The notes beneath the pieces are model-generated. The model saw only the letters and a program-made list of their open reading frames with translations, was not told where the DNA came from and ran no database searches. 64,000 nt of DNA from assembly GCF_004102025.1 (NCBI RefSeq), contig NZ_CP025228.1, forward strand, positions 2,418,001 through 2,482,000, read 5' to 3'. Of the stretch, positions 8,911 through 21,387 are shown piece by piece. The position numbers were made by a program, and so were the translations under genes. The DNA is from Actinomyces qiguomingii. GTDB taxonomy: Bacteria > Actinomycetota > Actinomycetes > Actinomycetales > Actinomycetaceae. Positions within the stretch are counted from its first letter, which is position 1. Every line of letters starts with the position of its first letter.

Positions 8911-8916
8911 AGCCTA
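8911..8916 (-). promoter_or_regulatory. Candidate -10 box for leaderless M16 peptidase gene
   Basis: TAGGCT on the minus strand ends 6 nt before the GTG at 8904. The same box and spacing occur before dapB, and there is no Shine-Dalgarno. Confidence 0.45.
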
Positions 8917-9000
8917 GATGATTGCTTCAGGCAGTGCGGCACGGGTCCAGGGCGGCGAGGCGAGTGTCGGGCCGGGACGAGCAGTCCGCCGCCACGTCGA

Positions 9001-9057
9001 CCGAACTCGGCAGTCATATCGACCGAACTCGGCAGTCATATCGACCGAACTCGGCGG
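9001..9057. repeat. 22-bp direct repeat array, 2.6 units
   Basis: Two exact tandem units of 22 bp (9001-9022 and 9023-9044) and a partial third share the core TCGACCGAACTCG. The same array, with the same unit length and unit number, occurs at 14127 and 61730 inside ISL3-type elements. Here it stands alone between pnp and the M16 gene, with no terminal repeat nearby. The units are contiguous with no spacers, so it is not a CRISPR array. Confidence 0.8.
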
Positions 9058-9079
9058 GAGGGGACAGAGGAGACAGAGA

Positions 9080-9126
9080 AGGGCCGGGGTCCGGTTGATC
9101 GTTACGATCGCGCGGAGCCCGGCCCT
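9080..9126 (-). terminator. Possible pnp terminator hairpin
   Basis: AGGGCCGGG and CCCGGCCCT form a 9-bp stem around a loop of about 29 nt that itself holds the small palindrome GATCGTTACGATC. It lies 29 bp after the pnp stop. There is no U tract, so termination is only suggested. Confidence 0.35.
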
Positions 9127-9154
9127 CTCAAAGTTCACCGGTTTACCGGGTCAG

Positions 9155-11521
9155 TCACTCCTGATCGGAGGACTCCACCGTGCGCATGCGACGGCGGCGC
9201 GGACGGCGCTCCCGGCGCTCGCTCTCATCGTCGATCCGTTCACGCCGGCGGCGGGGCCTACGGTCACCATCGCCGCGGATCTCATCGCGGTGGGCGCGGT
9301 TCTCGGCCTCGGCGGCCAACTGCTCCTCGGTGAGAACCGCGTGCAGACTGAGCTTGCCGCGCTGGTCAATCTCCGCCAGCTCGACCTCGACCTTATCTCC
9401 CACGCCCAGCACATCCTCGACGTTCTCCACGCGCTTGCCGCCGACGAGCCGCCGGATCTGGGATACGTGCAGCAAACCGTCCTTGCCGGGGGTCAGCGAA
9501 ACAAAGGCGCCGAAAGTGGTGGTCTTGACGACGGTGCCGACGAAGCGTTCCCCGATCTCCGGCATCTGCGGGTTGGCGATGGCGTTCACGGCCTCGCGGG
9601 CGGCCTCCGCAGAGGGGCCGTCGGAGGCGCCAATGTAAATGGTGCCGTCGTCCTCGACCGTCAGCTCGGCGCCGGTGTCCTCCTGGATCTGGTTAATCAT
9701 CTTGCCCTTGGGGCCGATGACCTCACCGATCTTGTCCACCGGGATGTGTACGGTCAGCACGCGCGGGGCGGTGGGAGCCATCTCATCGGGGGTGTCGATC
9801 GCCTGGGCGAGCACGTCCAGAATGAACAGGCGGGCATCGCGGGCCTGGCCAAGAGCACCGGCCAGGACGTCGGAGGGCAGGCCGTCCAACTTGGTGTCCA
9901 GCTGGAGCGCGGTAATGAAGTCACGGGTTCCGGCAACCTTGAAGTCCATGTCGCCGAAGGCGTCCTCACTGCCGAGGATGTCGGTAAGCGTAGCCCACTT
10001 GGTTTCGCCGTCGATCTCCTCATGCATCAGTCCCATGGCGATGCCGGCCACCGGGGCACGCAGCGGCACTCCGGCATTAAGCAGTGACAGGGTGGAGGCA
10101 CACACCGAGCCCATGGAGGTCGACCCGTTCGAGCCGAGAGCCTCGGAGACCTGACGAATGGCGTAGGGGAAGTCATCGCGGCTGGGCAGCACCGGCACCA
10201 GAGCACGCTCAGCCAGGGCTCCATGGCCGATTTCACGACGCTTAGGGGCACCCACCCGACCGGTCTCACCAGTGGAGAAGGGCGGGAAGACGTACTGGTG
10301 CATGTAGCGCTTGTGCTTGAGCGGCGAGAGGTCGTCGATCTGCTGCTCCATGCGCAACATGTTCAGGGTGGTCACGCCCATGATCTGAGTCTCGCCGCGC
10401 TCGAAGATGGCCGAGCCGTGCACCCGGGGCAGCACCTCGACCTCGGCGGCCAGGGTGCGGATGTCCTTCAGACCACGGCCGTCCATTCGCACCCCCTCGG
10501 TCAAGGTGCGGTGACGCACGAGCTTCTTGGTAACGGAGCGGAAAGCGGCCTTGAGGGCCTTGACGTCCTCCTCCTCCGGGTAGGCCTCGGCCAGGTCGGC
10601 AAGTACCGCGTCACGCACGGCGTCGGTGGCCTCGTCGCGAGCCTGCTTGCCCTCGGTGGCGATGGCGGCAGCCAGGTCATGGGCCTGCGCGGCCTTCTCT
10701 ACGGCGTCGTACTGCTCGTCGGTGTAGTCCAGGTACAGCGGGAAGTCAGCGGTGGGCTTGGAGGCGTGCTTAGCCACCTCCAGCTGCGCCTCGCACAGAG
10801 CCTTGATATGCGGCTTGGCAGCCTCCAGGGCATCGGCCACCACGGCCTCGGTGGGTGCGGTGGCTCCGGCGGCGATCAGATCCCAGGCGTTGTCGGTGGC
10901 CCCGGCCTCAACCATCATGATGGCGACGTCGCCGTCCTCCAGTACGCGCCCGGCGACCACCATGTTGAAGGTGGCGCGATCGAGCTCGGAGTAACGGGGG
11001 AAGGCCACCCAGTGCCCGTCGATGAGAGCCAGACGGGTGCCGGCGACAGGGCCTGCGAAGGGCAGGCCCGCGATCTGGGTGGACATGGAGGCCGCGTTGA
11101 TGGCCAGAACGTCATAGGCCTCATCGGGGTGAATGGACAGCACGGTCTCGATCACCTGCACCTCGTTGCGCAGGCCCTTGACGAAGGAGGGGCGCAACGG
11201 GCGATCGATCAGCCGGCAAGCGAGGATGGCAGAGGTGCCGGCCCGGCCCTCACGGCGGAAGAACGAGCCAGGGATACGGCCGGCGGCGTACTGGCGCTCC
11301 TCCACGTCGACGGTGAGCGGGAAGAAGTCGAACTGGTCCTTGGGGTGCTTGCCCACGGTGGTGGCAGACAGCACGACCGTCTCAGCGTCCAGGTAGGCCA
11401 TGGCACTACCAGCGGCCTGCTTGGCCAGGCGCCCGGTCTCGAAGCGGACCACGCGCTTGCCGAAGGGGCCATTGTCGATCACGGCCTCGGCGGCCGTGAC
11501 CTCGGGGTCGTCAAGGAACAT
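9155..11521 (-). CDS. pnp: Polyribonucleotide nucleotidyltransferase (PNPase / GPSI)
   Basis: The enzyme degrades RNA 3'-to-5' with phosphate and can add tails. The 788-residue protein has two RNase PH domains (first at about 10-145, second at about 330-480) around a helical linker. A KH domain follows (with [17 protein letters not shown]), then an S1 domain (with [18 protein letters not shown]), and finally an Arg-rich tail of about 45 residues. The reading frame is open further upstream, but the conserved N-terminus starts at the ATG at 11521, after a GAAAGAG ribosome binding site. Its usual partner rpsO lies 3.3 kb upstream, separated by the fucO segment. Confidence 0.95.
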   Translation of the reverse strand: MFLDDPEVTAAEAVIDNGPFGKRVVRFETGRLAKQAAGSAMAYLDAETVVLSATTVGKHPKDQFDFFPLTVDVEERQYAAGRIPGSFFRREGRAGTSAILACRLIDRPLRPSFVKGLRNEVQVIETVLSIHPDEAYDVLAINAASMSTQIAGLPFAGPVAGTRLALIDGHWVAFPRYSELDRATFNMVVAGRVLEDGDVAIMMVEAGATDNAWDLIAAGATAPTEAVVADALEAAKPHIKALCEAQLEVAKHASKPTADFPLYLDYTDEQYDAVEKAAQAHDLAAAIATEGKQARDEATDAVRDAVLADLAEAYPEEEDVKALKAAFRSVTKKLVRHRTLTEGVRMDGRGLKDIRTLAAEVEVLPRVHGSAIFERGETQIMGVTTLNMLRMEQQIDDLSPLKHKRYMHQYVFPPFSTGETGRVGAPKRREIGHGALAERALVPVLPSRDDFPYAIRQVSEALGSNGSTSMGSVCASTLSLLNAGVPLRAPVAGIAMGLMHEEIDGETKWATLTDILGSEDAFGDMDFKVAGTRDFITALQLDTKLDGLPSDVLAGALGQARDARLFILDVLAQAIDTPDEMAPTAPRVLTVHIPVDKIGEVIGPKGKMINQIQEDTGAELTVEDDGTIYIGASDGPSAEAAREAVNAIANPQMPEIGERFVGTVVKTTTFGAFVSLTPGKDGLLHVSQIRRLVGGKRVENVEDVLGVGDKVEVELAEIDQRGKLSLHAVLTEEQLAAEAENRAHRDEIRGDGDRRPRRRRERIDDESERRERRPRRRRMRTVESSDQE

Positions 11522-12035
11522 ATGTGACGTGTCTCTTTCTGTGTTGATCGTTCGGCCGGCCGTGGCCTTCGATCGAGGCCCACGGAACTGCGCGTACGCT
11601 TGTCCGGAGGCCACCACCGAAAACCGACGGGCCATGCCGTCCGGCCGCCGGGTCCATCCCGGTCGCCGGGTCCGCTCCCCCAGGGCTGGCACCGGGCCGG
11701 CGACGCAGTTGCGGCGCCTTCCAGTTCCGGCGGCGGGGGCTCCTCCCGGGAGCCAAATCCGGGACGCATATTCGGAGGAACACCTGCCAGCGCCTGGAGA
11801 ACACCTAGCCTCAGCCCTTAGATTCGAAGACGGACGGCTAGATCCTACCGTTTCGACAGCTTCGGCGGGGACGGCGGAGCCACCTTGCAACGTGAAATAG
11901 GACGCGCCGGCCAGCTCGGGACCTTCGGGCCTACCACTTGCAGAGATCCACATGCAATCGTTTCAACTACGGGATGAGGTCATGGCGGACCCGCCCGTTC
12001 GCACGACGCCGACCACAACCCAAGGGAGCGCATCC
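11522..12035. other. Intergenic region between divergent pnp and fucO
   Basis: About 510 bp separate the starts of pnp (minus) and fucO (plus). Frames here run in from the neighbouring genes and lack domains. It presumably holds both promoters, but no confident -35/-10 pair was seen. fucO has AAGGGAG as ribosome binding site at its downstream edge. Confidence 0.4.
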
Positions 12036-13187
12036 ATGACCTACCGCATGATCTTCAACCAGACCGGTTACTTCGGACGCGGCGCCATCGCCAACATCCC
12101 CACCGAGATCACCGCCCGCGGCCTGAGCAAGGCCTTTATCGTCACCGATCCGGTCCTGGCCGAGAACGGCACCGCCACGCGCATCACCGACCTGCTGGAC
12201 GGGGCCGGCATCGCCTGGGAAATCTTCTCCGACGTCGTACCCAACCCGCCGGCGGAAAAGGTACAGGCCGGCCTGGCCGCCTTCCGCAACTCCGGCGCCG
12301 ACGTCCTGATTGGGCTGGGTGGCGGCAGCCCGCAGGACACCTGCAAGGCGATCTCGGTGATCGCCACCAACCCCGAGTTCGAGGACGTGCTCAGCCTAGA
12401 GGGGGCCTCCCCCACGAAGAACCCGGGCACCCCCATCATCGGCGTACCCACCACGGCGGGCACGGCCTCGGAGACCACGATCAACTACGTCATCACCGAC
12501 ACCGCCAGCCAGCGCAAGTTCGTGTGCGTGGATCCGCACGACATTCCGGTGATCGCCGTGGTGGACCCCGACCTCATGGACGGCATGCCCCGGAGCCTGA
12601 AGGTTGCCACCGGCCTGGACGCGCTCACCCACGCCATTGAGGGCTACATCACGCCCGGCGCCTGGGAGCTGTCCGACGCCCTGTGCCTGCGTTCGATCCA
12701 GATGATCGCCAAGAACCTGCGCAAGGCCGCCGAGGGCGACGCCGACGCGGTGGAGCAGATGGGCCTGGCCGCCTACATCAACGGCATGGCCTACTCCAAC
12801 GTGGGCCTGGGGCTCGTGCACGGCATGGCGCACCCGCTGGGCGGGCGCTACAACGCGCCGCACGGGGTGGCCAACGGCATCCTGCTCGCCCCCGTCATGG
12901 CGTTCAACGCCGAGTACACCGGGGAGAAGTACCGCGACATCGCCGAGGCCTTCGGGGTGGCGGACGCCCAGACGATGCCGCTGGACCAGGCACGTCAGGC
13001 CGCCGTCGACGCCATCGCCCAGCTGACCCGCGACCTGGGCAACCCCACCCGCATCAGCGAGGTGGGGGTGGATGAGTCCGGTATAGCCGCATTGACCGAG
13101 GACGCCTTCGCCGACGTGTGCACCCCCGGCAATCCGCGGCCGGCCACCCGGGAGGACATCGAGGCGCTGTACCGCTCGCTGCTGTAA
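12036..13187 (+). CDS. fucO: Lactaldehyde reductase / 1,2-propanediol oxidoreductase (iron-dependent alcohol dehydrogenase)
   Basis: The 383-residue protein is the same length as E. coli FucO and keeps its blocks almost unchanged: IGLGGGSPQDTCKAIS, RKFVCVDPHDIP and HGMAHPLGGRYNAPHG. The iron ligands fit the Asp and His of GLDALTHAIEG and the two later His residues in HGMAHP and NAPHGVAN. It reduces L-lactaldehyde to 1,2-propanediol with NADH during anaerobic fucose or rhamnose use. The ATG at 12036 follows AAGGGAG; the open frame upstream is not conserved. No fucose or rhamnose genes lie nearby, so it acts alone or with distant genes. Confidence 0.9.
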   Translation: MTYRMIFNQTGYFGRGAIANIPTEITARGLSKAFIVTDPVLAENGTATRITDLLDGAGIAWEIFSDVVPNPPAEKVQAGLAAFRNSGADVLIGLGGGSPQDTCKAISVIATNPEFEDVLSLEGASPTKNPGTPIIGVPTTAGTASETTINYVITDTASQRKFVCVDPHDIPVIAVVDPDLMDGMPRSLKVATGLDALTHAIEGYITPGAWELSDALCLRSIQMIAKNLRKAAEGDADAVEQMGLAAYINGMAYSNVGLGLVHGMAHPLGGRYNAPHGVANGILLAPVMAFNAEYTGEKYRDIAEAFGVADAQTMPLDQARQAAVDAIAQLTRDLGNPTRISEVGVDESGIAALTEDAFADVCTPGNPRPATREDIEALYRSLL

Positions 13188-13239
13188 GACTCCGCGCACC
13201 CTCGACTCGGTGCGAATCGGCCGAGTCGGTCGGGATTGG

Positions 13240-13276
13240 TTTGGACCGCCCCAGCCCGCGGCTGGGGCGGTCCAAA
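13240..13276 (+). terminator. Strong terminator after fucO
   Basis: GGACCGCCCCAGCC and its exact complement flank a CGC loop, with TTT before and AAA after, forming a 14-bp perfect stem. It lies about 50 bp after the fucO stop. Confidence 0.75.
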
Positions 13277-13727
13277 CATGTCTGGCGAGGAAATTGGGAC
13301 GCCGCTCATCAGCATTCCCGCGGTCTCACTGACGCGGCAGCCGGCGTCACGGACGCCCTCGGCCGACGCTGGAGAACCCGCGCCAATCCGCCGGACGATC
13401 TCAGCCTGAAGGTCACCGGCATCTATCAGGACATCACCAACAACGGCCTGACCGCCAAAGCACTCATCGACGACGCCGCACCCGCGCTGTGGCGAACCAT
13501 CTACGCCGATATCGACGACTCATATGCGATCTCAGCCGTAGTGGCCGACCTGCGTGCCGCGTTACCAGAAGTGCAGGTGATGGGAATGAACGAATACGCC
13601 TCACACCTCTTTGGGGCTACCGCCACACAGGTCCGAATTGTCGCGGCCATGGCCTGCACCATCGCGGCTCTTCCGGTTTGAGGGTGTAGTGGGTGGGTGT
13701 GGGACCGGCCGGCTGCTGGCCACGTAC

Positions 13728-13785
13728 TTGGACCGCGTTACTGCGGTTGGACCGCGTATCTGCGGTTGGACCGTCTGAGAGTGCG
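13728..13785. repeat. 19-bp direct repeats in the left subterminal part of the ISL3-type element
   Basis: Units TTGGACCGCGTTACTGCGG (13728-13746) and TTGGACCGCGTATCTGCGG (13747-13765), plus a diverged third, lie head to tail. Their place near one end suggests transposase or regulator binding. Confidence 0.7.
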
Positions 13786-14126
13786 TTTCAGGTGGTCCAA
13801 CGGCAGCCAGGCCCGGCCTGGTAGCGGGCCGGGCTGGACGGTGGGCCCGGTTGGGCCGCGGGCCAGGTTCATCACTAAAGGCGTCCCAGCCGATCGGACA
13901 AGGGGGCCGGGACGGCGACCAGAAGGCCCTGGCCTGCTCACCGCATCAGGGCGAAAGGCCGGCGCCTGGGAGCCAAAGTGTCCAAAATCGGCACAAACAC
14001 CCCGCCCCTCCCAGCACACACCCTCAGACTCGTTGGAACCATGCGGATCTGGTGAGCGGCGTCGGGCGGGGGAACATCGTTCGTGCCGAATCTGGACACT
14101 TCCCCCGGGCCCACCGACCCCACCAA

Positions 14127-14182
14127 CCGAACTCGATCGTCATATCGACCGAACTCGATGGTTATTTCGACCGAACTCGGCG
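14127..14182. repeat. 22-bp direct repeat array in the right subterminal part of the ISL3-type element
   Basis: Two full units (14127-14148, 14149-14170) and a partial third share the core TCGACCGAACTCG. They lie about 25 bp inside the right terminal repeat. The array is also present at 9001 and 61730. Confidence 0.8.
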
Positions 14183-14372
14183 AACACACCACAAACCGGA
14201 AGAACCACCATCGCCCTGGCTCTCGTCCTCCTCGTCACCACTGTGTTCGTGGTTATGGTCCTGGCCCGGAAGGAATCCCAAGTGGACATTCTGCGGGCAC
14301 TGGGCTCCACACGAAACGCCTTTGCGGGGCAGTACTTCACGCGCCTCGGTCTTCTGGCCGTGTCCGCCCTAG

Positions 14373-14760
14373 CGGAGACTCCGTCCTGCTGCGGGATACC
14401 GACCTGACTATGCTCGATGAGAGGGCACTGGCGGAGGTCTCCGGCGGTCAGCTCCAGCGGGCCGGTGTCTGCAGGGCTCTCATTAACGAGGCGGCGGTGC
14501 TCTTCGCCGACGAACCCACCGGAGCACTCAACTGCGCGACCGCCGCCCGTATCCTCGACGTGCTCGGGGAGATTCATGCGCAGGGCACCACCATTGTCAT
14601 GGTCACCCACGACGCCAAGGTGGCCTCACGCGCCGACCGCGTGCTTGTACTCGTGGACGGAGGCGTCGAGGAGGACCTGCAACTCGGTCATTACCGCGAA
14701 GACCAGTCGGCGGAGCGTTTGGCCCGGGTATCCGCGGCGCTCAACCGTCAGTCGGTGTAA
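14373..14760 (+). pseudogene. 5'-truncated ABC ATPase remnant
   Basis: About 128 residues match the second half of a LolD/MacB-type ATPase: the signature VSGGQLQRAGVCRAL, Walker B with VLFADEPTGALN, the H-loop region VMVTHDAKVASRADRV, and the stop at 14758-14760. The Walker A half is missing, and the upstream sequence is permease in a different frame, so a deletion joined the two. It cannot bind ATP alone. With the permease relic it marks a former two-gene exporter between fucO and rpsO. Confidence 0.75.
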
Positions 14761-14780
14761 CGCACCACCCGACCATGCAC

Positions 14781-14815
14781 GCCGGCCCCGTCACCTTCAC
14801 GGTGGCGGGGCCGGT
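14781..14815. terminator. Bidirectional terminator between the ABC remnant and rpsO
   Basis: CCGGCCCCGTCACC pairs with GGTGGCGGGGCCGG (one mismatch) around a short TTCAC-containing loop. It lies between two converging genes, 20 bp after each stop. Confidence 0.65.
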
Positions 14816-14833
14816 ATCGCCTGTTGGCCGATC

Positions 14834-15103
14834 TCAGCGGCGGATGCCGAGGCGGGCGATGAGGGAGCGGTAGCGCTCAATGTCCTCACGCTCGAGGTAG
14901 TCCAGCAGGCGGCGACGCTTACCGATCAGCAGGTACAGGCCGCGGCGGGAGTGGTGGTCGTGCGCGTGGGACTTGAAGTGCTCGGTCAGGTTGGAGATCC
15001 GCTCGGACAGGATGGCGACCTGGACCTCCGGGGAGCCGGTGTCGCCCTCGTGGGTGGCGTACTCGGCAATTAGCTCCTGCTTGCGTTCGGGGGAAATCGA
15101 CAC
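14834..15103 (-). CDS. rpsO: 30S ribosomal protein S15
   Basis: The protein binds 16S rRNA helices early in small-subunit assembly. The 89-residue sequence has the family length and the conserved [19 protein letters not shown] block at about 53-71. Translation starts at the GTG at 15103, after AGGAG with a 5-nt spacer. In most actinobacteria pnp follows directly; here it is 3.3 kb away. The [16 protein letters not shown] N-terminal helix region is intact. Confidence 0.96.
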   Translation of the reverse strand: MSISPERKQELIAEYATHEGDTGSPEVQVAILSERISNLTEHFKSHAHDHHSRRGLYLLIGKRRRLLDYLEREDIERYRSLIARLGIRR

Positions 15104-15321
15104 GATGGCTCCTGTTTCTCGTTGCGCGGAGCGCCGGGGCTGGTTCTCCCGGGCTTGACACGTCCGCGGCCGATCGACGGCCGAGCCACCATATCAGCCG
15201 CGGAACGCCGGACTCTCCCCCGCATTCGGTGGCATCCGGCACACATAACGGCCCCACCCGACAACCCCACCTGCTAGCATCCTGTTACTTCCATCACTTC
15301 CACTTGCTTCAGGAGTCCCCT

Positions 15322-16416
15322 GTGTCCTCACCAGATCCGTTGTTGAAGTCCTCCGTACGCGGCCGCGTGCTCACCTTGATCTCCTGCGTGTCCATGGCCG
15401 CACTCGTCTTGACCGCATCCGTCTCCGGATGCAGTGCCGACTCCTCCTCATCCGGACCCGCCGGATCTGAGGTGTCCACCGATGTGGCCGATGCCACGGC
15501 ACCTGCGTGCAGCCGCGAGATGTCAGGAACGCAGACCGTTGATGTGGCCTTCGCTGGCCAAACCTATCCGGTCCGGATACACGTACCCGAGGGCGCCGAC
15601 CCCGCCGTGCGGCTCCCCCTAGTGCTGGATCTGCACGGCTCCAATTCGAACGGCGTGTCCCAGGCGAAGATCAGTGGCCTGGATGCGGTGGCCGACGCCG
15701 CGGAAGAGGGCTTCATCGTCGCCGAGCCGACCGCAGCGATAGCCCTGGAGGCCGACGATCCGCTGCCTGACGGCAACTGGGCGTGGAACGTGCCCGGGGT
15801 ACCCACCACCGCCGGTGAGTACCCGCCGGACGACGCCCGCGATGACATAGCCTTCCTGGCCACCGTCATCGATTCCCTTTCCGAGCAGGCATGTGTGGAT
15901 ACCGGCCGCGTCTACGCAACGGGATACTCCGGGGGCGGCCGCATGGCCAGCGCCCTGGCCTGCGAGCGCCCCGATCTGATCGCCGCCATCGCACCCGTGG
16001 CCGGACTGCGTGCCGGCAGGGCCGCCGACGATGCGGCCACGATCGATCCTTCGACCTGCACCCCGGCGCAGCCGGTATCCGTGCTGACGTTCCACGGCAC
16101 CGACGACGTGGTCAATCCCTATGACGGCAACGACGACGCCCGCTGGGGGTACGGCGTGAAGGCGGCCGTGAGCACCTGGGCGCAGCTGGACGGCTGCACC
16201 GCCGAACCGGCCACCGAGCAGGTGAGCGATCATGTATCCGTGACCCGCTACGACTCCTGTGAGGGTGGCGCCGCGGTGGAGCTGTACACGGTGGACGCCG
16301 GCGGCCACACCTGGCCGGGAACGAGCGTGGACCTGTCCGCCCTGGGCACGATCACCCAGGAGATCAACGCCTCGCAGCTGATGTGGGAGTTCTTCGCCGC
16401 GCATCCTGGGCAGTGA
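15322..16416 (+). CDS. Secreted lipoprotein esterase, PHB-depolymerase/LpqC-like alpha/beta hydrolase
   Basis: The 364-residue protein has a basic N-terminus, a hydrophobic signal and a lipobox VSGC with Cys 37, so it is predicted to be lipid-anchored outside the membrane. The hydrolase fold shows VLDLHGSNSNG (oxyanion region), the nucleophile GYSGGGR at about residue 201, the acid region TFHGTDDVVNP and the His of GGHTWPG near the end. This is the Esterase_PHB (feruloyl/acetyl-xylan esterase) type. The GTG at 15322 follows AGGAG. A TAGCAT box at about 15275 could be the -10 element. The substrate is not determined. Confidence 0.82.
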   Translation: MSSPDPLLKSSVRGRVLTLISCVSMAALVLTASVSGCSADSSSSGPAGSEVSTDVADATAPACSREMSGTQTVDVAFAGQTYPVRIHVPEGADPAVRLPLVLDLHGSNSNGVSQAKISGLDAVADAAEEGFIVAEPTAAIALEADDPLPDGNWAWNVPGVPTTAGEYPPDDARDDIAFLATVIDSLSEQACVDTGRVYATGYSGGGRMASALACERPDLIAAIAPVAGLRAGRAADDAATIDPSTCTPAQPVSVLTFHGTDDVVNPYDGNDDARWGYGVKAAVSTWAQLDGCTAEPATEQVSDHVSVTRYDSCEGGAAVELYTVDAGGHTWPGTSVDLSALGTITQEINASQLMWEFFAAHPGQ

Positions 16417-16453
16417 CGAACGCGCGCCGCTGAGACGAGCGTCGTGCTCGGCG

Positions 16454-16481
16454 GCGCCGGGCCAGAGTTTAGGCCCGGCGC
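16454..16481. terminator. Bidirectional terminator between the esterase gene and bglA
   Basis: GCGCCGGGCC and GGCCCGGCGC form a perfect 10-bp stem around the 8-nt loop AGAGTTTA, between two converging genes. Confidence 0.65.
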
Positions 16482-16533
16482 TGCCGGCGCCGTTCAGTGC
16501 CGCATTCAATACCACCCGGTATCAGGATCGGTG

Positions 16534-20085
<3,552 letters not shown>

Positions 20086-20231
20086 TCAGCGCTCTGCTGG
20101 CTCTTTAGTACGGCGGAACAGGTAGTTGATGCCGAGCCTGTGACTGGGGGCGCGACCATCACACGCTAGCAGGTCCGACCGGGAAAGCGCAGCCCGATTT
20201 TCGCTGACGATTCACGGGTGGCACCCCAGGC

Positions 20232-21272
20232 TCAAACGGCGGTGACATCCTCGGGACGGATGGGTTCGGGCACGGGCACGGCCAGCACAGCGGCGGTGTC
20301 TACCACGTCCTGACGCATCTGTGCCAGCAGCGGTTCCAGGCCGTCGAAGGCAAGCATGGGGCGCAGCCGCTCCACCAGCTCGATCACCACGACCTCCCCG
20401 TACAGGTTCAGGTCCGCGCGGCCGAGTACATGCGCCTCGACGGTGCGGTCGGGCACGTCGTCGAAGGTCGGGTTGGTGCCGATGGAGATGGCAGCGGGCA
20501 GCCGCTCCTCCCCCGTGCCACCGGCCACCCCCGCCTGCGGGGAGCGCACCAGCCAGCCCGCGTAGACGCCGTCGGGCGGGACCACTCCGGCGGTCGCGGC
20601 GTCCAGGTTCGCGGTGGGAAAGCCGAGTTCGCGGCCGCGGCGGTGACCGTGAATGACGGTGCCGCGCAGCCGGTGGACGTGCCCGAGGACCTCGGCCGCG
20701 CCGCGCATGTCGCCGGCCTCCAGTAGTTCGCGCACCCAGGTGGAGGACCAGCGGCGGCCCTCGGGGGCGACGACGTCGGCGACGATCTCCACGTCCAGGC
20801 CGTCGGCGCACCCGATCCGGCGCAGGGTAGCGGCGTCGCCGCTGTTGCCGCGGCCGAAACGCACATCGTCCCCGACCACGATCGCGTGGGCCCCAAGCAG
20901 CCTTTCGAGCCAGTCGCGCACGAACTCCGCCGGCCCCTGATCGGCGAAGGCGAGGGTGTAGTGAACCACCAGCACCGCGTCCAGACCGGTGTCCGCCAGG
21001 GACTCCAGCCGGTCGGCAAGCGAGGCGATCATGGGCAGGCGGGTCTCGGGGCGGTGCACCGTCGCCGGATGCGGGTCGAAGGTCAACGCGATGGCCTGCG
21101 GGCGTCTCCCGTTAACTCCGGCCGCCCGCCGGGCGCGCTCCACGACGCGGGCGAGGATCGCCTGGTGACCGCGGTGTACGCCGTCGAAGACACCGACGGT
21201 GACGATGCTGCCGGGCCCGGACGGGTCCCTCAGGGCTGCGGGCACCTGCTCGGCGCCGTACCAGATCTCCAC
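20232..21272 (-). CDS. ribF: Bifunctional riboflavin kinase / FMN adenylyltransferase
   Basis: The enzyme makes FMN and FAD from riboflavin. The 346-residue protein has the N-terminal nucleotidyltransferase domain (GVFDGVHRGHQAIL at about 27-40) and the C-terminal kinase domain with RGRELGFPTANLD at about 215. Translation begins at the GTG at 21272; the conserved MEIWYGAEQVP N-terminus follows. It lies 115 bp downstream of truB in the nusA-infB block. In other actinobacteria rpsO follows directly; here the beta-glucoside unit and the esterase gene lie in between. Confidence 0.94.
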   Translation of the reverse strand: MEIWYGAEQVPAALRDPSGPGSIVTVGVFDGVHRGHQAILARVVERARRAAGVNGRRPQAIALTFDPHPATVHRPETRLPMIASLADRLESLADTGLDAVLVVHYTLAFADQGPAEFVRDWLERLLGAHAIVVGDDVRFGRGNSGDAATLRRIGCADGLDVEIVADVVAPEGRRWSSTWVRELLEAGDMRGAAEVLGHVHRLRGTVIHGHRRGRELGFPTANLDAATAGVVPPDGVYAGWLVRSPQAGVAGGTGEERLPAAISIGTNPTFDDVPDRTVEAHVLGRADLNLYGEVVVIELVERLRPMLAFDGLEPLLAQMRQDVVDTAAVLAVPVPEPIRPEDVTAV

Positions 21273-21387
21273 TGCGCGCCGCCTCAGTCCGCGTCACCGA
21301 GGTGCCGAGGTATGCCGGCGATCGGGGTCTGGCGCAAAGGTGTCTCCTGGGTTGAGAGCGGCCGGGCGGTTTCCACCGGCCGCCGCA

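Larger units (their letters stand above)
13666..14206. mobile_element. 541-bp non-autonomous ISL3-type element with 8-bp target duplication
   Basis: The left end starts GGCTCTTCCGGTTTG and the right end is its near-exact inverse, AAACCGGAAGAACC. The flanks carry the same 8 bp, ACCATCGC, at 13658-13665 and 14207-14214, the duplication size known for the ISL3 family. No transposase reading frame is present. Near the left end lie three 19-bp repeats (13728-13785), and near the right end a 22-bp array (14127-14182). The insertion splits an ABC permease gene. Confidence 0.85.
13292..14372 (+). pseudogene. Broken MacB/FtsX-type ABC permease, split by an ISL3-type element
   Basis: The segment before 13665 encodes the end of an extracytoplasmic permease domain and the first residues of a membrane helix. 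Residues of the same frame resume at 14207 with ALVLLVTTVFVVMVLARKES and ILRALGSTRNAF, the typical FtsX C-terminal region. Removing the 541-bp element and one copy of the 8-bp target duplication restores a continuous frame. The 5' part of the gene is missing, with no start codon or N-terminal helix. The 3' end runs without a stop into ATPase sequence in another frame at about 14370. It is the relic of a lipoprotein or antimicrobial-type exporter. Confidence 0.72.

Noticed and set aside
9001..9057. 22-bp repeats as a CRISPR array
   Set aside because: Units are contiguous with no spacers, only 2.6 copies, and no cas gene is present.
10223..11527. Long plus-strand open frame opposite pnp (434 codons)
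   Set aside because: It is the mirror of a strongly conserved coding sequence in high-GC DNA, has no domain and is Gly/His-rich low complexity.
12036..13187. FucO as part of a propanediol-use microcompartment
   Set aside because: No shell proteins or diol dehydratase genes are present in the window.
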